Of a stretch of 64,000 bases of DNA, positions 1 to 12,452 are shown one piece after another (position 1 is the stretch's first letter; each line of letters begins with the position of its first letter). This DNA comes from Haloferax mediterranei ATCC 33500 (lineage in GTDB: Archaea; Halobacteriota; Halobacteria; Halobacteriales; Haloferacaceae). Position numbers and translations under genes: made by a program. Below the pieces are notes generated by a model that worked only from the letters and a program-made list of their open reading frames with translations, had not been told where the DNA came from and searched no databases. Location of the stretch: NCBI RefSeq assembly GCF_000306765.2, contig NC_017941.2:1550001-1614000 (forward strand). Direction: 5' to 3'.

Positions 1-255
1 TGTACTGCCTGTCTCGAACACGATTCGCGGGAGATTCTGGACGATATCGACGCACCGACTATCATCGCCGCGGGCGATGCCGACCGGTTGTTCCCGGAGC
101 CTCGACTTCGCGAGGCGAAAGACGGTATCGACGATGCGACACTCGCCCTGTTCAAGGGCGAAAGCCACGACCTCGCGACGAGCGAGTCGAGGGAACTAAA
201 CGGCATCCTCAGACGGTTCTTCGACGGGTTCCGCGGTGACGGGCTACATCCCTAA
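1..255 (+). CDS. Alpha/beta hydrolase, C-terminal part (5' end outside window)
   Basis: Frame 1 is open from the first base and ends at TAA 253-255, giving the last 84 residues. The segment APTIIAAGDADRLFP carries the Asp of an alpha/beta-hydrolase catalytic triad after a beta-strand, and FKGESHDLA supplies the triad His about 45 residues later; this spacing is usual in the family. The nucleophile elbow lies outside the window, so substrate and subfamily cannot be judged. It converges with top6A. Confidence 0.7.
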   Translation, partial: CTACLEHDSREILDDIDAPTIIAAGDADRLFPEPRLREAKDGIDDATLALFKGESHDLATSESRELNGILRRFFDGFRGDGLHP

Positions 256-321
256 CACCCCAAACTGCGGGTGCTGAGACGAGAAAATCTGTGAAAATTG
301 ACCGTCGAGTAGCCCGGCGGC

Positions 322-1422
322 TTAGATAATGCCCATCTCGTCGAGACGGGTCGGGAGGTACTCTTCGGTCACGAAGTCAAGCCCGCGGGCGGCGAGTGCC
401 TGCTGTTCTGCCTTCTTTCCGATGTCGAGTTGGAGTTCGATTTGCTCCTTCCAGTAGTCGGTCATAAAGCGTGGGTCTTCGAGTTCGGACTGGAGCGCGT
501 TGATGTCCGAGTCCGCAAGCGGGTCGGTCGGCAGGTCGTAATCGACGATGTCCTGCGGTTGGATGCCGATGAATTTGGCCTCCGGAGTTGCGAGATACTC
601 CGAAAGGTGTGCGGACTTGATGGAACCGTAGGCGACAGAGCCGTAGATACGGTACGACCACGGGTCACCGTCTGTGAACACCACGACGGGCAGGTCGAGT
701 TCGTCGTGCAGGCGCTTCGTGATGCGACGAGTCGCCCGCGCGGGTTGCCCCTTCAGGTGGACGATGAGGACGTTGTACTGCTCGTCGAACCCGTTTTCGA
801 TGAGGCGGTCGCGCATACCACCGGTCTCGACACAGAGGACGAAGTCGATGTCGTGGTCGAGGAACTGGATAGTGTCGGGATTGTTCGGAATCTGGTAGCC
901 ACCCTCGCCAACGTCCAGTTGGCAGTGGATATCGCGCTCGCCGCGACGGGTCTGCTCTCGGAGTTCCAGCGGTCCCATGAGGGTCGCACCGGACTCCTCG
1001 GGACGCATGTGGAAGTCCTCGCGGGTAACCTCCGAGACGATTTCGAGGTCTTCGATGAGTTGGTTCGACTCGTCTTGTCCCGAGAAGTGGGCCTCCTCTG
1101 CATCCCACGATTCGGAGAGGTAGTACAGCTCACGCAGGGTCGACGAGCGGTCTTCCTCTAACTGGCGTGCGAGGAACTCGATAGTGTAAGCGGCCTTCAG
1201 GAGCTTTCGCGCGCCGCGGACGCTGTTGGCCGAGCGCGTCGAGGTTCGGTCGCCGTAGACCCAGACGTTCGCGTCTTCGTCGTACTCGATGTTGCTCTTC
1301 GTCCGCGTCGGGAGTTCCATCGTCGGAATCTCCCCCGCGTCGAACTGGTCGTAGAACTCCGCTGCGAGGTCCATGAGTCGTTCGCGGGCGAGTTCTTCGG
1401 AAGTCTTCGATTCGGATGCCAT
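322..1422 (-). CDS. top6A: DNA topoisomerase VI subunit A
   Basis: This is the 366-residue Spo11/Top6A subunit, which cleaves both DNA strands in the A2B2 type IIB topoisomerase that relaxes and decatenates DNA. The winged-helix (CAP) domain carries the nucleophile in [10 protein letters not shown]; by family alignment it is Tyr101. The Toprim domain shows Glu199 in LCVETGGM and the acidic pair Asp251/Asp253 in FTDGDPW, which bind magnesium. Length matches archaeal Top6A (about 360-390). The ATG overlaps the stop codon of top6B by one base (TAATG), so the subunits are translationally coupled. Identification is firm. Confidence 0.97.
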   Translation of the reverse strand: MASESKTSEELARERLMDLAAEFYDQFDAGEIPTMELPTRTKSNIEYDEDANVWVYGDRTSTRSANSVRGARKLLKAAYTIEFLARQLEEDRSSTLRELYYLSESWDAEEAHFSGQDESNQLIEDLEIVSEVTREDFHMRPEESGATLMGPLELREQTRRGERDIHCQLDVGEGGYQIPNNPDTIQFLDHDIDFVLCVETGGMRDRLIENGFDEQYNVLIVHLKGQPARATRRITKRLHDELDLPVVVFTDGDPWSYRIYGSVAYGSIKSAHLSEYLATPEAKFIGIQPQDIVDYDLPTDPLADSDINALQSELEDPRFMTDYWKEQIELQLDIGKKAEQQALAARGLDFVTEEYLPTRLDEMGII

Positions 1423-3818
1423 TATACGTTCACCGTGAGTTTCTCCGTCTCGACGCCGTCGACGTTGATGTCGAACGACGCGTCCTGTTCGACCGAATAG
1501 GTGAGTGTCGCCGTCTCACCGGACGACACCTCGGGATTCCACTTGACGAACCACTCGCCGTCGAGGTCGACAACCGACGCCTCGCCGTTGAGGCCCTTCG
1601 GTTCCGCAGAGACGATATCCGTGATATCGGGCGACTCGTTGGTACTGGAGTAATTCTTCACCGAGAGCGTGACCGTCCCGTCTTTGACGGTTCGTTCGAT
1701 GCTCACGTTGTTCATGATGCGTGCGAGTGCGCCCTCGATGTTCGGTTCGTCACGCTCGGTGACTTCCGAGAGCTTCGTCGCCATCTGCGGAAGGATGCGG
1801 CCGAGCACGTCCTGCTTCTTGCGGCGCTTCTGGAGCGACCGACGCTTCGAGAGATAGGACTTGAGTTCGCGGGCCGCCTCGCGAATCGCGAGTTCGACCT
1901 CGTCTTGAATCGCCGGCACGTCGGCGAGCGCGTCCTTCGACTCGCTCGTGAAGGGAACGTTCGTCGAGGCGACGTGAATCATAAGCACGGCGGGGCCGTT
2001 CGGCATTCCGCTGCCGCCCGGTTGGTCGAGGTTGTAGTTCCGCCACCCGATGTCCTTCACGACGTGCGTGATTGCACACGCCCCCCGCTGATACACGAGC
2101 GGGACGCGGTTGGCGAAGCGAAGCAGGTCGATGCTGCCTTCGGACTTCAGTTCGCCGCCGTAGGCGATACCGGCTTCGACGATAAACGGGTCGCCGCCGT
2201 GGACTTCCGCATCGCGGGTTGCCGCGGCGTAGAAATCGGCGTCGAACTCCTTTTTCAACCCCTCTTCGACGAGACCGGCGGAGATTGGCGACAGACAGTC
2301 CGTCGGCGGCGCGAGGATGTCCGTCTCGCGCATCGCTTCGAGCAAGTCGCGGGCGATATCGCGGTTGTCGGCCATGTCGCGGACTTTCGGCACCTCGTCG
2401 GAGACAGTGCGCATGCGCGACCAGATGGCATCGACGATTTTCTCGCGAGCCGTCTCGCCGTACGTCTCGTCTTCGCGTTCCTTGGTTCGTTCCGCCGCCC
2501 ACGAGACGAACTCCGAAATATCGTCGTGGGTCGCACGGTCCGCCAAGTCGGTCGTTTCGGCGAACTGTGTGGCGATAGACCGCGCCATCGACACCTTGCC
2601 AGCGTCGTCTTTCTGCGTGGTCGTCACGTCGTCGACGATAGCGTACGTGTCGCCTTCGCGGTCTTCGGAGAGGACGGGCCAGACGGCCTCGACGACGTTC
2701 GACTGAACCGTGTCGCCGAACGACGTGTCCGTCTCGTCGCCGACGGATTCCGCGACGTTGCCGACGATAGTAACGAGTTCGCCGTGTGCGACTCGGTCTT
2801 TACCGACGAGGATATCGACCAGTTCCTCGGCGAACGCCGCCGTGGCGTCTTTGCCTTTGTTGGCGACGGCGTCTTCGACGACGGCGACGAGTTCGTCGGA
2901 CTCGGTCGCAGCGGGCGTTCGCCACGTCATCTCGCGGCCGAAGTGTCGGTCGCGGAAGGCGTCGTGAATCTTGCTGGAAGTCTTCGCGCCGACGCGCGTG
3001 AACTCCTCTTGGAGGAAGCCAGAGACGGAATAGGACTCCGTCGCCGCGAGCATCTTCAGTAGCGTCCCGAGTTCGACACCGTGGGGGTGCGGGCGAATCT
3101 CGGTCGTCTGTTCGGGAAGTTGGTCGGTCGCCCGCTCGAACTTCATCGGTTCGTCGAGACCGGGTTCCCGAAGTTCGAGTCGTGCGTGCGGATTCACGAC
3201 TGCGGTGTGGAGGATGTAGTCGTGGAGTTGCTGGCGCGCCCGCATGTTTGCCTCCATTTCCAACTCGATTCGAGTCCCGTGGGGGCGGTCCCACGAAGTC
3301 GTCTTCTCGGTTCGAATCTCGGGTTCGTTCTGGTCCGTGTTGATGACGAGTTCGAAGTACTCGGCGTCTTCTGCGCCTTGTGTGCGACTCGTCACTTTCG
3401 CGGGTTTCCCGCTGGTTAGTTGTGAGTAGAGAACTGCCGCAGAGATACCGATACCCTGCTGCCCGCGGGACTGTTCGCGTGCGTGGAAGCGAGAGCCGTA
3501 GAGGAGCTTCCCGAACACTTTGGGCACCTGTTCTTTCGTGATGCCCGGCCCGTTGTCTTCGATAACGAGGCGGTAGTAGTCGCCCGCCTCGGCTATCTCC
3601 ACGTAGATGTCGGGCTGGATGCCCGCTTCTTCCGTGGCGTCGAGCGCGTTGTCCACCGCCTCCTTGACGGCGGTGACCAACCCGCGGGCTCCGCTGTCGA
3701 AGCCCAACATGTGCTTGTTCTTCTCGAAGAACTCGGCGATGGAGATCTCCCGCTGGCCCTTGGCCAACTCCTCTGCGATCCCCGGCTCGTCACCGAGTGT
3801 CGACTGGAACGACGTCAT
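1422..3818 (-). CDS. top6B: DNA topoisomerase VI subunit B
   Basis: This is the GHKL ATPase subunit of topoisomerase VI. From the ATG at 3818 it has 798 residues. The ATP site shows Glu53 and Asn57 ([10 protein letters not shown]), the DNGPG loop at 88-92 and the glycine-rich lid GQQGIG at 119-124. The reading frame stays open upstream to 3950, but those residues are uncharged or serine-rich and do not resemble the family; [10 protein letters not shown] is the expected start. Residues about 303-498 form a long acidic helical insertion between the H2TH region and the transducer, absent from the shorter (about 530 residue) crenarchaeal forms. The C-terminus is a beta-rich, Ig-like domain. Confidence 0.96.
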   Translation of the reverse strand: MTSFQSTLGDEPGIAEELAKGQREISIAEFFEKNKHMLGFDSGARGLVTAVKEAVDNALDATEEAGIQPDIYVEIAEAGDYYRLVIEDNGPGITKEQVPKVFGKLLYGSRFHAREQSRGQQGIGISAAVLYSQLTSGKPAKVTSRTQGAEDAEYFELVINTDQNEPEIRTEKTTSWDRPHGTRIELEMEANMRARQQLHDYILHTAVVNPHARLELREPGLDEPMKFERATDQLPEQTTEIRPHPHGVELGTLLKMLAATESYSVSGFLQEEFTRVGAKTSSKIHDAFRDRHFGREMTWRTPAATESDELVAVVEDAVANKGKDATAAFAEELVDILVGKDRVAHGELVTIVGNVAESVGDETDTSFGDTVQSNVVEAVWPVLSEDREGDTYAIVDDVTTTQKDDAGKVSMARSIATQFAETTDLADRATHDDISEFVSWAAERTKEREDETYGETAREKIVDAIWSRMRTVSDEVPKVRDMADNRDIARDLLEAMRETDILAPPTDCLSPISAGLVEEGLKKEFDADFYAAATRDAEVHGGDPFIVEAGIAYGGELKSEGSIDLLRFANRVPLVYQRGACAITHVVKDIGWRNYNLDQPGGSGMPNGPAVLMIHVASTNVPFTSESKDALADVPAIQDEVELAIREAARELKSYLSKRRSLQKRRKKQDVLGRILPQMATKLSEVTERDEPNIEGALARIMNNVSIERTVKDGTVTLSVKNYSSTNESPDITDIVSAEPKGLNGEASVVDLDGEWFVKWNPEVSSGETATLTYSVEQDASFDINVDGVETEKLTVNV

Positions 3819-5992
<2,174 letters not shown>

Positions 5993-5993
5993 T

Positions 5994-8558
5994 ATGAGTT
6001 CTGACGCACCAGATACATTCGAACCCGACGCGGGCATCGCGGCGGAAGTGAAGAACGCACGCATCGAAGACGAGATGGAACAGTCGTACATCGACTACGC
6101 GATGTCGGTCATCGCGGGTCGCGCACTCCCCGACGTGCGCGACGGTCTCAAGCCGGTCCACCGGCGTATTCTCTATGCGATGCACGAGGCTGGCGTGACC
6201 GCCCACTCGTCGCACCGAAAGTCCTCGTCCATCGTGGGCGAGACGATGGGTGACTACCACCCGCACGGCGACTCCGCCATCTACGACGCCCTCGCGCGCA
6301 TGGCGCAGGATTTCTCCATGCGCTACCCCCTCGTCGACGGGCAGGGGAACTTCGGGTCCGTCGACGGCGACCCACCGGCCGCGATGCGGTACACGGAAGC
6401 GCGGATGTCCCCCATCGCCGAGGAACTCCTCGAAGATATCGACAAGGACACCGTCGACTTCCAGTCGAACTACGACGACCGCATGCAGGAACCGACGGTC
6501 CTCCCGTCGTCGTTCCCGAACCTGCTCGTCAACGGTTCGTCGGGTATCGCGGTCGGGATGTCCACGAACATTCCGCCGCACAACCTCGGTGAGGTCATCG
6601 ACGCCACCGTCGAACTCATCGAGAATTCCGACGCGACCGTCACGGACCTGATGGAACACGTCAAGGGCCCCGACTTCCCGACCGGCGCGAACATCGTCGG
6701 TCGAAACGCGGTCCACAAGGCGTACAAGACGGGTCGCGGCCGCGTTCGCGTCCGCGCCGACTACGACGTGTTCGAAGAGGAAGGCCGCATCGTCATCAAC
6801 GAACTCCCGTATCAGGAAAACAAGGCCCGCCTCATCGAGCGCATCGCCGACGACGTAAACGCCGGCAAAATCGAGGGCATCCGCGACATCCGCGACGAGT
6901 CCGACCGCGACGGCATCCGCGTCGTCATCGAACTCAAACGTGGCGCGATGGCTGAAGTCGTCAAGAACCAACTGCTCGACAACCACCTCGAATCGACCTT
7001 CGGCGTCATCAACCTCGCACTGGTCGACGGCCAACCGAAGGTCCTCACGCTGAAAGAGACGCTGCAACACTATCTCGACCACCGCCGTGACGTGGTTCGA
7101 CGGCGCTCCGAGTACGAACTCGCCGAGGCCGAAGACCGCGCACACATCCTCGAAGGCCGCCTGAAGGCCCTCGAAAACATCGACAACGTTGTCGAGACCA
7201 TCCGGAACTCCGAGAGCCGAGACGACGCCAAAGCCGCACTCCGTGGCGAAGTGACAGTCGAAGTCGACGGCGAGGCGCTCCCGTCGTTCGACTTCTCCGA
7301 GGACCAGGCGAACCACATCGTCTCGATGCAACTCGGTTCGCTCACCTCGATGGAAGCGGCCGAAATCGAAGACGAGTACGAGGAGGTCGAAGCGACTATC
7401 GAGCGCCTCGAAACCATCCTCGCCGATCAGTCCGAACTCGACGCCGTCATCGAGGAGGAACTCCTCGAAATCAAAGACGAGTACGCCGACGAGCGACGGA
7501 CCTCCTTCGTCGCCAACACCGGCGAGGTCACGCGTGCCGACCTCATTCCCGAGGAAGACGTGGTCGTCATCGTCAGCGAGGACGACTACATCAAACGCAT
7601 GCCTGTCTCCCGATTCCGCGCCCAGAACCGCGGCGGGAAAGGCATCATCGGTACGGACCTAAAAGAAGGGGACAACGTCTCGTCGGTGTTCGTCACGAAC
7701 ACCCACGACGACCTGTTGTGCTTCACCAACCACGGACAGGTCTACCAACTCAAGGCCTACCAGGTGCCCGAGATGTCGCGAACGGCCCGCGGGAAGTCCG
7801 CGGTCAATCTGCTCGACTTCGACGACGGTGAGGAGATTACCGCCGTCGTCAACTGCGACGACTTGGAGGAAGTCGACGGCTACCTGACGATGGTAACCCA
7901 GAGCGGTTACATCAAGCGTACCAGCGTCGATAACTTCCAGAACATCCTTTCGACGGGTATCATCGCCACCAAACTCGACGAGGGCGACGAACTCGCCGAC
8001 GTGGAAGTCACAGACGGCACTCACGACCTCGTTATCGGCACCGAGCAGGGGATGTCCATCCGGTTCCACGAGGATGAAGTCCGCGCGATGGGTCGTTCGG
8101 CCCGCGGCGTTCGCGGCATCAAACTCGAAGACGACGACGTAGTCGCCGGTGTCGCCGCCATCGACGAGGACCACCACAGTTGGGTGCTCACCGTCACCGA
8201 GAACGGCTACGGGAAGCGTACCGACATCGACGCCTATCGCTCGCAGTCGCGCAACGGGAAAGGTCTCATCGACATCAAGGCCAACGAGCGAAACGGCCCG
8301 GTCTGCTCTATCAACACTGTCGGTGAAGGCGACCACCTCGTCGTCATGTCCGACGAAGGGCAGATTCTCCGGACCCCCGTCGAAGACATCTCGACGGTCG
8401 GCCGCAACACGATGGGCGTCATCGTCATGGACCTCGATGCGGGCGACACCGTCGCCTCCGTCGACGTGATTCCGCCGAAGATGACGACCGAAGAGGAAGA
8501 ACTCGAAGACGACGCGGACGCTGAGGCGGAAGTCGAAGCGGTCGCCGACGAAGAGTAA
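5994..8558 (+). CDS. gyrA: DNA gyrase subunit A
   Basis: This is the DNA cleavage and wrapping subunit of gyrase, 854 residues. The catalytic Tyr133 lies in [12 protein letters not shown], following [25 protein letters not shown], whose His-Gly-Asp part borders the quinolone-determining region. The C-terminal six-bladed pinwheel begins with the GyrA box in QNRGGKGI (about residue 543), which separates true gyrase from topoisomerase IV. The last 30 residues are almost entirely acidic, as in other halophile proteins. It starts one base after the gyrB stop, so the two form one operon, followed by a hairpin terminator. Confidence 0.98.
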   Translation: MSSDAPDTFEPDAGIAAEVKNARIEDEMEQSYIDYAMSVIAGRALPDVRDGLKPVHRRILYAMHEAGVTAHSSHRKSSSIVGETMGDYHPHGDSAIYDALARMAQDFSMRYPLVDGQGNFGSVDGDPPAAMRYTEARMSPIAEELLEDIDKDTVDFQSNYDDRMQEPTVLPSSFPNLLVNGSSGIAVGMSTNIPPHNLGEVIDATVELIENSDATVTDLMEHVKGPDFPTGANIVGRNAVHKAYKTGRGRVRVRADYDVFEEEGRIVINELPYQENKARLIERIADDVNAGKIEGIRDIRDESDRDGIRVVIELKRGAMAEVVKNQLLDNHLESTFGVINLALVDGQPKVLTLKETLQHYLDHRRDVVRRRSEYELAEAEDRAHILEGRLKALENIDNVVETIRNSESRDDAKAALRGEVTVEVDGEALPSFDFSEDQANHIVSMQLGSLTSMEAAEIEDEYEEVEATIERLETILADQSELDAVIEEELLEIKDEYADERRTSFVANTGEVTRADLIPEEDVVVIVSEDDYIKRMPVSRFRAQNRGGKGIIGTDLKEGDNVSSVFVTNTHDDLLCFTNHGQVYQLKAYQVPEMSRTARGKSAVNLLDFDDGEEITAVVNCDDLEEVDGYLTMVTQSGYIKRTSVDNFQNILSTGIIATKLDEGDELADVEVTDGTHDLVIGTEQGMSIRFHEDEVRAMGRSARGVRGIKLEDDDVVAGVAAIDEDHHSWVLTVTENGYGKRTDIDAYRSQSRNGKGLIDIKANERNGPVCSINTVGEGDHLVVMSDEGQILRTPVEDISTVGRNTMGVIVMDLDAGDTVASVDVIPPKMTTEEEELEDDADAEAEVEAVADEE

Positions 8559-8565
8559 GCCGATA

Positions 8566-8590
8566 CCCGGAGACGCCGGGACTCTTTTTG
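8566..8590 (+). terminator. Terminator after gyrA
   Basis: A perfect 5-bp GC stem CCCGG-agacg-CCGGG at 8566-8580 is followed by ACTCTTTTTG. The stem plus T-tract begins 8 bases after the gyrA stop, and the next gene runs the other way, so a transcription stop is expected here. Confidence 0.6.
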
Positions 8591-8627
8591 TTGTAGTATG
8601 CCGGTGCCGTGATGTGAGGAGCGTCTA

Positions 8628-8993
8628 TCACGCCGCGTTTCGCTCCAGTTCCGCCACCGTCGCAACCATGCTACCGACGAACCCAGTGCCAATGACGAGA
8701 AACTGGAGTCCGAGACGGAGTTCGAATGAGACGGGAAACGACGAACCGATGCCGACAGTCGCTGCGATTGTAATGAGAACAGTACCGAGTGTGGACCACT
8801 TGTTGCTCCATTCGCTCCCGGGGTAATGAGCGGAATACTGCCGTTCGCCGTACACCACAGTAGCGAATCCTCCACCCCACGCAATCCCCGTTGCAAGCGC
8901 CAAGCCGACGTTTTCGGCGAGCCAGTAGAGTCCACTACCAACAAGCACTGCCACGAGAAGGCCGACGAGCGACGGGAGCGTCCTGTGACTCAT
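8628..8993 (-). CDS. Small membrane protein, function unknown
   Basis: A 121-residue protein starting at ATG 8993 (MSHRTL); TTG and GTG codons just upstream are less likely starts. Four hydrophobic stretches are visible (about residues 7-24, 28-45, 68-85 and 95-112), the first with glycine- and valine-rich packing (VGLLVAVLVGSG). No enzymatic motif is present. It is convergent with gyrA and preceded by an AT-rich gap. I do not recognise the family. Confidence 0.6.
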   Translation of the reverse strand: MSHRTLPSLVGLLVAVLVGSGLYWLAENVGLALATGIAWGGGFATVVYGERQYSAHYPGSEWSNKWSTLGTVLITIAATVGIGSSFPVSFELRLGLQFLVIGTGFVGSMVATVAELERNAA

Positions 8994-9058
8994 CACCAAA
9001 AAGTGACAATCTGATTGTAAATATTCTCCGTCTTGCCCGGCGGCACGGTGCCGACGAC

Positions 9059-9526
9059 CTACTCTTCGACGTGCGACGGTTCGCTCGTCAGGTCGTAGGT
9101 GTAGTGCCGCGGTTTGCGGTCTCTGAGCCAGTCGCGGAGCGGTTCGACCCGCGGGCGGTAGGTGAGCGTCGTCCCGAGTTCGGAAAGCGGGATGTACGCC
9201 GCCCTCTCGATTTCGTCATCCGGGTCGCTCGGACTGGGTTCGACCGCTTCCTGCGGCGTCGCGTGGTAGAACCGCTGGAGGTAGATACGGCGGTTTGGAC
9301 CGCGAATCTCGCTCGTGAATGCGAGCGATTGGATGTCGACCGGAACCCCGGTCTCTTCTTCAGCCTCGCGAGCGGCCGTTTCGAAGAAGAACTCCCCGGG
9401 TTCGGACCCGCCTTTCGGCAGTCCCCATCGGTCCTTCTCGTAGACTGCGAGGATGGCGTCGTCCCGAATGACGACGACGCCCGCGGCCAAGTCGTGCGGT
9501 GCTGGCGCTTCTCTGGGCGCTGGCAT
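9059..9526 (-). CDS. Nudix hydrolase
   Basis: A 155-residue Nudix protein. The signature GX5EX7REUXEEXGU is complete: it starts at GGSEPGE, runs through FFFETAA, and ends REAEEETGV. Here the glutamates bind the metal that drives cleavage of a nucleoside diphosphate-X bond. YEKDRWGLPKGG before the box is typical of Ap4A/MutT-like members, but the substrate cannot be read from sequence. Its ATG overlaps the arginase stop by one base, so it is co-transcribed with arginase. Confidence 0.88.
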   Translation of the reverse strand: MPAPREAPAPHDLAAGVVVIRDDAILAVYEKDRWGLPKGGSEPGEFFFETAAREAEEETGVPVDIQSLAFTSEIRGPNRRIYLQRFYHATPQEAVEPSPSDPDDEIERAAYIPLSELGTTLTYRPRVEPLRDWLRDRKPRHYTYDLTSEPSHVEE

Positions 9527-10425
9527 CAGAGGATACGCTTCCCGAAGGCACTGGCGGCGAGTTCGGTCGCGAGCGTGGCCGTCTCGTTGTGCTCGTCGAG
9601 GATGGGGTTGACTTCGACGAGTTCGAGCGAACGCATCGCCCCCGACTCGGCGACGAGTTCCATCGCCGCGTGGGCCTCGCGGTACGTGGCTCCACCGCGG
9701 ACGGGCGTCCCGACGCCAGGTGCCTCTCTGGGGTCGAGCCAGTCGAGGTCGAGACTGACGTGGACACCGTCGGTTCCGCTCGTGGCGACATCGAGCGCGT
9801 CCTGAGTCACTTCGGTGATGCCGCGCTCGTCGATGTCAGACATCGTGTAGGCGGTCACGTCACTGTCGTGAATCGCCGTCGTCTCGTTTTCGTCGACGTC
9901 GCGGAGGCCGACGATAGCGACGTTTTCTTCTTTCAGGCTCGGTGCGTTAGCCCACTCGACGCCCTCGAAGTCACCGATGCCGAGCGCGGCGGCAAGGGGC
10001 ATGCCGTGGACGTTCCCCGACGGCGAGGTTTCGGGCGTGTTGAAGTCGCCGTGGGCGTCGAACCAGACGACGCCGATGTCGGCGTCACGTGCGCTTCCGA
10101 CCATCGACCCGATTGCAATTGAGTGGTCACCGCCAAGGGCGAGTGGCGTTACGCCATCGTCGAGTGCGTTCGCGACGGCGTCAGCGAGCGCCGTACAGAC
10201 CTCTTCGACTTCGTTGATGTGCTTGGCGTTATCTCCACCAGCATCGGCGTCGTGAATCGCGTGGTGTGGGACCGTGAGGTCGCCGGCGTCTTCCGGTGAG
10301 ACGTCAGCGGATTCGAGTTGGTCCGTAAGTCCTGCGTATCGAATCGCGGAAGGGCCCATATCCACGCCACGTCGGTTTGCACCGTAATCCGTTGGTGCGC
10401 CGATAATTCGGACAGATTTCGCCAT
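9526..10425 (-). CDS. rocF: Arginase / agmatinase (ureohydrolase)
   Basis: A binuclear manganese ureohydrolase of 299 residues from ATG 10425; a GTG four codons upstream is possible. Metal ligands are in GGDHS, WFDAHGDFN and SLDLDWLDP, the three ureohydrolase signatures. NVHGMPLA and the length favour arginase (arginine to ornithine and urea) over agmatinase, but the two are hard to separate by eye. It opens an operon with the Nudix gene. An AT-rich upstream stretch (about 10490-10540) is a plausible promoter area. Confidence 0.85.
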   Translation of the reverse strand: MAKSVRIIGAPTDYGANRRGVDMGPSAIRYAGLTDQLESADVSPEDAGDLTVPHHAIHDADAGGDNAKHINEVEEVCTALADAVANALDDGVTPLALGGDHSIAIGSMVGSARDADIGVVWFDAHGDFNTPETSPSGNVHGMPLAAALGIGDFEGVEWANAPSLKEENVAIVGLRDVDENETTAIHDSDVTAYTMSDIDERGITEVTQDALDVATSGTDGVHVSLDLDWLDPREAPGVGTPVRGGATYREAHAAMELVAESGAMRSLELVEVNPILDEHNETATLATELAASAFGKRIL

Positions 10426-10612
10426 ATTTCTACTCACAGATACCGGCGATTTACCTCCACCGGTTAGTCACCAGACGGAGGATAACGGAAGAAATAAATG
10501 ATAAAACACCATATACTGGTTTCCATTTCAGTTGACAATTAACCCATCGGTCACGAGAGGTAAATCGAAAGGTGAGTAGAGGGGTCAGCCAGTCAGCTAG
10601 ACGTTCTATCAA

Positions 10613-11533
10613 TCAGTCGTCGAGGTACGGCTTACAGACGCGCTGGACGCCTTCCTCGAATGTAATTTCGGGTTCCCAGCCGGTTTCCTCGTGAATCTTC
10701 GTGCAGTCGGCCATCGTGTCGTGGACGTAGACTTCGAGGGGGTTTTCGATGTACTCCGGTTCGACATCGGTCCCGAGAACTTCGTTTATCATCTCGACCA
10801 TCTCGTTGAACGAATAGCTCTCGCCCGTCCCGAGGTTGTAGATACCCTGTAGCCGGTGGTCCGCAGCGAGTTCGATACCGCGAACGATATCGTCGACGTG
10901 CGTGAAGTCGCGGGTTTGGGAGCCGTCGCCGAAGAGTTCCGGTGCCTCGCCGTTTGCGATTTTGTCGGCGAACTGTGCGATGGTGTTCGCGAACTCACCT
11001 TTGTGTTCTTCTGCGCCGCCGAAGCCCTGATACACCGAGAAGAATCGGAGACCGGCGAGTTGCATGTCGTAGTGGTTGTGGAAATACTCCGCATAGCGCT
11101 CGCGGGCGAGTTTCGACGCTTCGTAGCCAGTTCTGGCCTCGACCGGCATGTCTTCGGGAGAGGGTTCCGTCCGGGAACCGTAAATGGAGGACGTGGAGGC
11201 GTAGACGACGGTGTCACAGCCGTCGTTTCGTGCCTGTTCGACCGTGTTCACGAACCCCTCGACGTTGACGCGAGCACCCTTCGTGGGGTTTTCTTCGTGC
11301 ATTTTGTACGACGACAGCGCTGCGAGGTGGAACACTACGTCCACATCCTCGGTCGGCAGGTCGTCGTCGAGGACGCTCATATCGTGGAACTCCACGGCAT
11401 CATCGAGATTCTCGGGCGTCCCGAGGTAGAGGTCGTCGACCGCAACCACGTCGTTATCCGCAGCGAGGTGGTTTGCGAGGTTCGAGCCGATGAATCCGGC
11501 ACCGCCGGTGACGAGGACTCGTTTCCCGTTCAT
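10613..11533 (-). CDS. NAD-dependent sugar-nucleotide epimerase/dehydratase
   Basis: An extended short-chain dehydrogenase of 306 residues. The Rossmann motif GGAGFIGSNLA starts at residue 8; the catalytic pair is YEASK with upstream STSSIYG. These are the marks of UDP-glucose 4-epimerase-like enzymes (GalE/WbpP group). The frame is open to 11611, but the residues before MNGKRVLVTGG lack homology character, so this ATG is chosen. It is divergent from the winged-helix gene. Likely role: making sugar nucleotides for surface glycans; the exact sugar is unknown. Confidence 0.85.
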   Translation of the reverse strand: MNGKRVLVTGGAGFIGSNLANHLAADNDVVAVDDLYLGTPENLDDAVEFHDMSVLDDDLPTEDVDVVFHLAALSSYKMHEENPTKGARVNVEGFVNTVEQARNDGCDTVVYASTSSIYGSRTEPSPEDMPVEARTGYEASKLARERYAEYFHNHYDMQLAGLRFFSVYQGFGGAEEHKGEFANTIAQFADKIANGEAPELFGDGSQTRDFTHVDDIVRGIELAADHRLQGIYNLGTGESYSFNEMVEMINEVLGTDVEPEYIENPLEVYVHDTMADCTKIHEETGWEPEITFEEGVQRVCKPYLDD

Positions 11534-11698
11534 ATTCGACCGCACTCCCGTGAGGTGTATAGTGCTATCGACCGCATCCTGACCAAATAGCGGTCCAAAA
11601 TGAACATTCATGAGTGGTTATTCGTCACAAAGTAGACGAACGACAGATTCGAGGCGTCATCCATCGGATTTAAGGACGTATGTAGCCAACCATTCTCC

Positions 11699-12232
11699 AT
11701 GTCATCAATCGAGCTCACTTCGAGTCAGAAAACTATCCTTACCGCACTCATCAACCTCTACCGAGAATCTGAAGATGCGGTGAAAGGTGAAGACATCGCA
11801 GAAGAAGTCAACCGCAACCCCGGTACCATCCGCAACCAGATGCAGAGCCTGAAGGCACTCCAGCTTGTCGAGGGTGTACCGGGACCGAAGGGTGGCTACA
11901 AGCCAACCGCGAACGCCTACGAAGCGCTCGATGTTGACAAGATGGACGAGCCTGCGTCGGTTCCGCTGTTCCACAACGACGAACAGGTCGACGGCGTCAA
12001 CGTCGACGGAATCGACCTCTCCAGCGTCCACCACCCCGAACTGTGCCGTGCCGAGATTCACGTGCAGGGCTCGGTCCGTGACTTCCACGAGGGCGACAAG
12101 ATTCGTGTCGGCCCCACGCCGCTTTCGAAGCTCGTCATCGACGGCACGCTCGACGGTAAAGACGACACGAGCAACATTCTCATCCTGCGCATTGACGATA
12201 TGCAGGCACCCATCGGCGAACCGCAGCACTGA
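11699..12232 (+). CDS. Winged-helix transcription regulator (TrmB/Rrf2-like)
   Basis: A 177-residue protein. Residues about 8-70 form a winged helix (LTSSQKTILTALINLYR, EDIAEEVNRNPGTIRNQMQSL as the recognition part, then a GGYKPT wing). The C-terminal half (about 105-170) is a separate beta-rich domain (RAEIHVQGSVRDFHEGDKIRVGP) that I cannot name and that may bind a ligand or form a dimer. Haloarchaeal homologues are often annotated TrmB- or Rrf2-like. It stands alone, divergent from the epimerase and convergent with the flavoprotein. Confidence 0.7.
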   Translation: MSSIELTSSQKTILTALINLYRESEDAVKGEDIAEEVNRNPGTIRNQMQSLKALQLVEGVPGPKGGYKPTANAYEALDVDKMDEPASVPLFHNDEQVDGVNVDGIDLSSVHHPELCRAEIHVQGSVRDFHEGDKIRVGPTPLSKLVIDGTLDGKDDTSNILILRIDDMQAPIGEPQH

Positions 12233-12452
12233 ACGCGCCGATATTCTCTCTCTCTTTTCTCTCTGAGCGACTGCTTCTTCGAGAGCGTCTCGGTGCCGTC
12301 CATATCGTCCGTCAGGACGGTATCGTCGTGTCACCGGAGAGAGCAACATAGCGCATACTCGCTGGGGAAATCAACTTGTGCGGGCAGTCAGGAAACGAGA
12401 AGAAACCGAGGAGAAAGAACGTAGAACCTGCGACAGTGAGCGTTTCGCTCGC

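Noticed and set aside
1416..3062. 548-residue plus-strand open frame opposite top6B
   Set aside because: Antisense shadow. High GC at third codon positions of top6B keeps the opposite frame open; residues are Arg/Val/Asp-rich with no motif.
8566..8590. A riboswitch or small RNA after gyrA
   Set aside because: Only a simple hairpin with a T-tract is seen, which a terminator explains.
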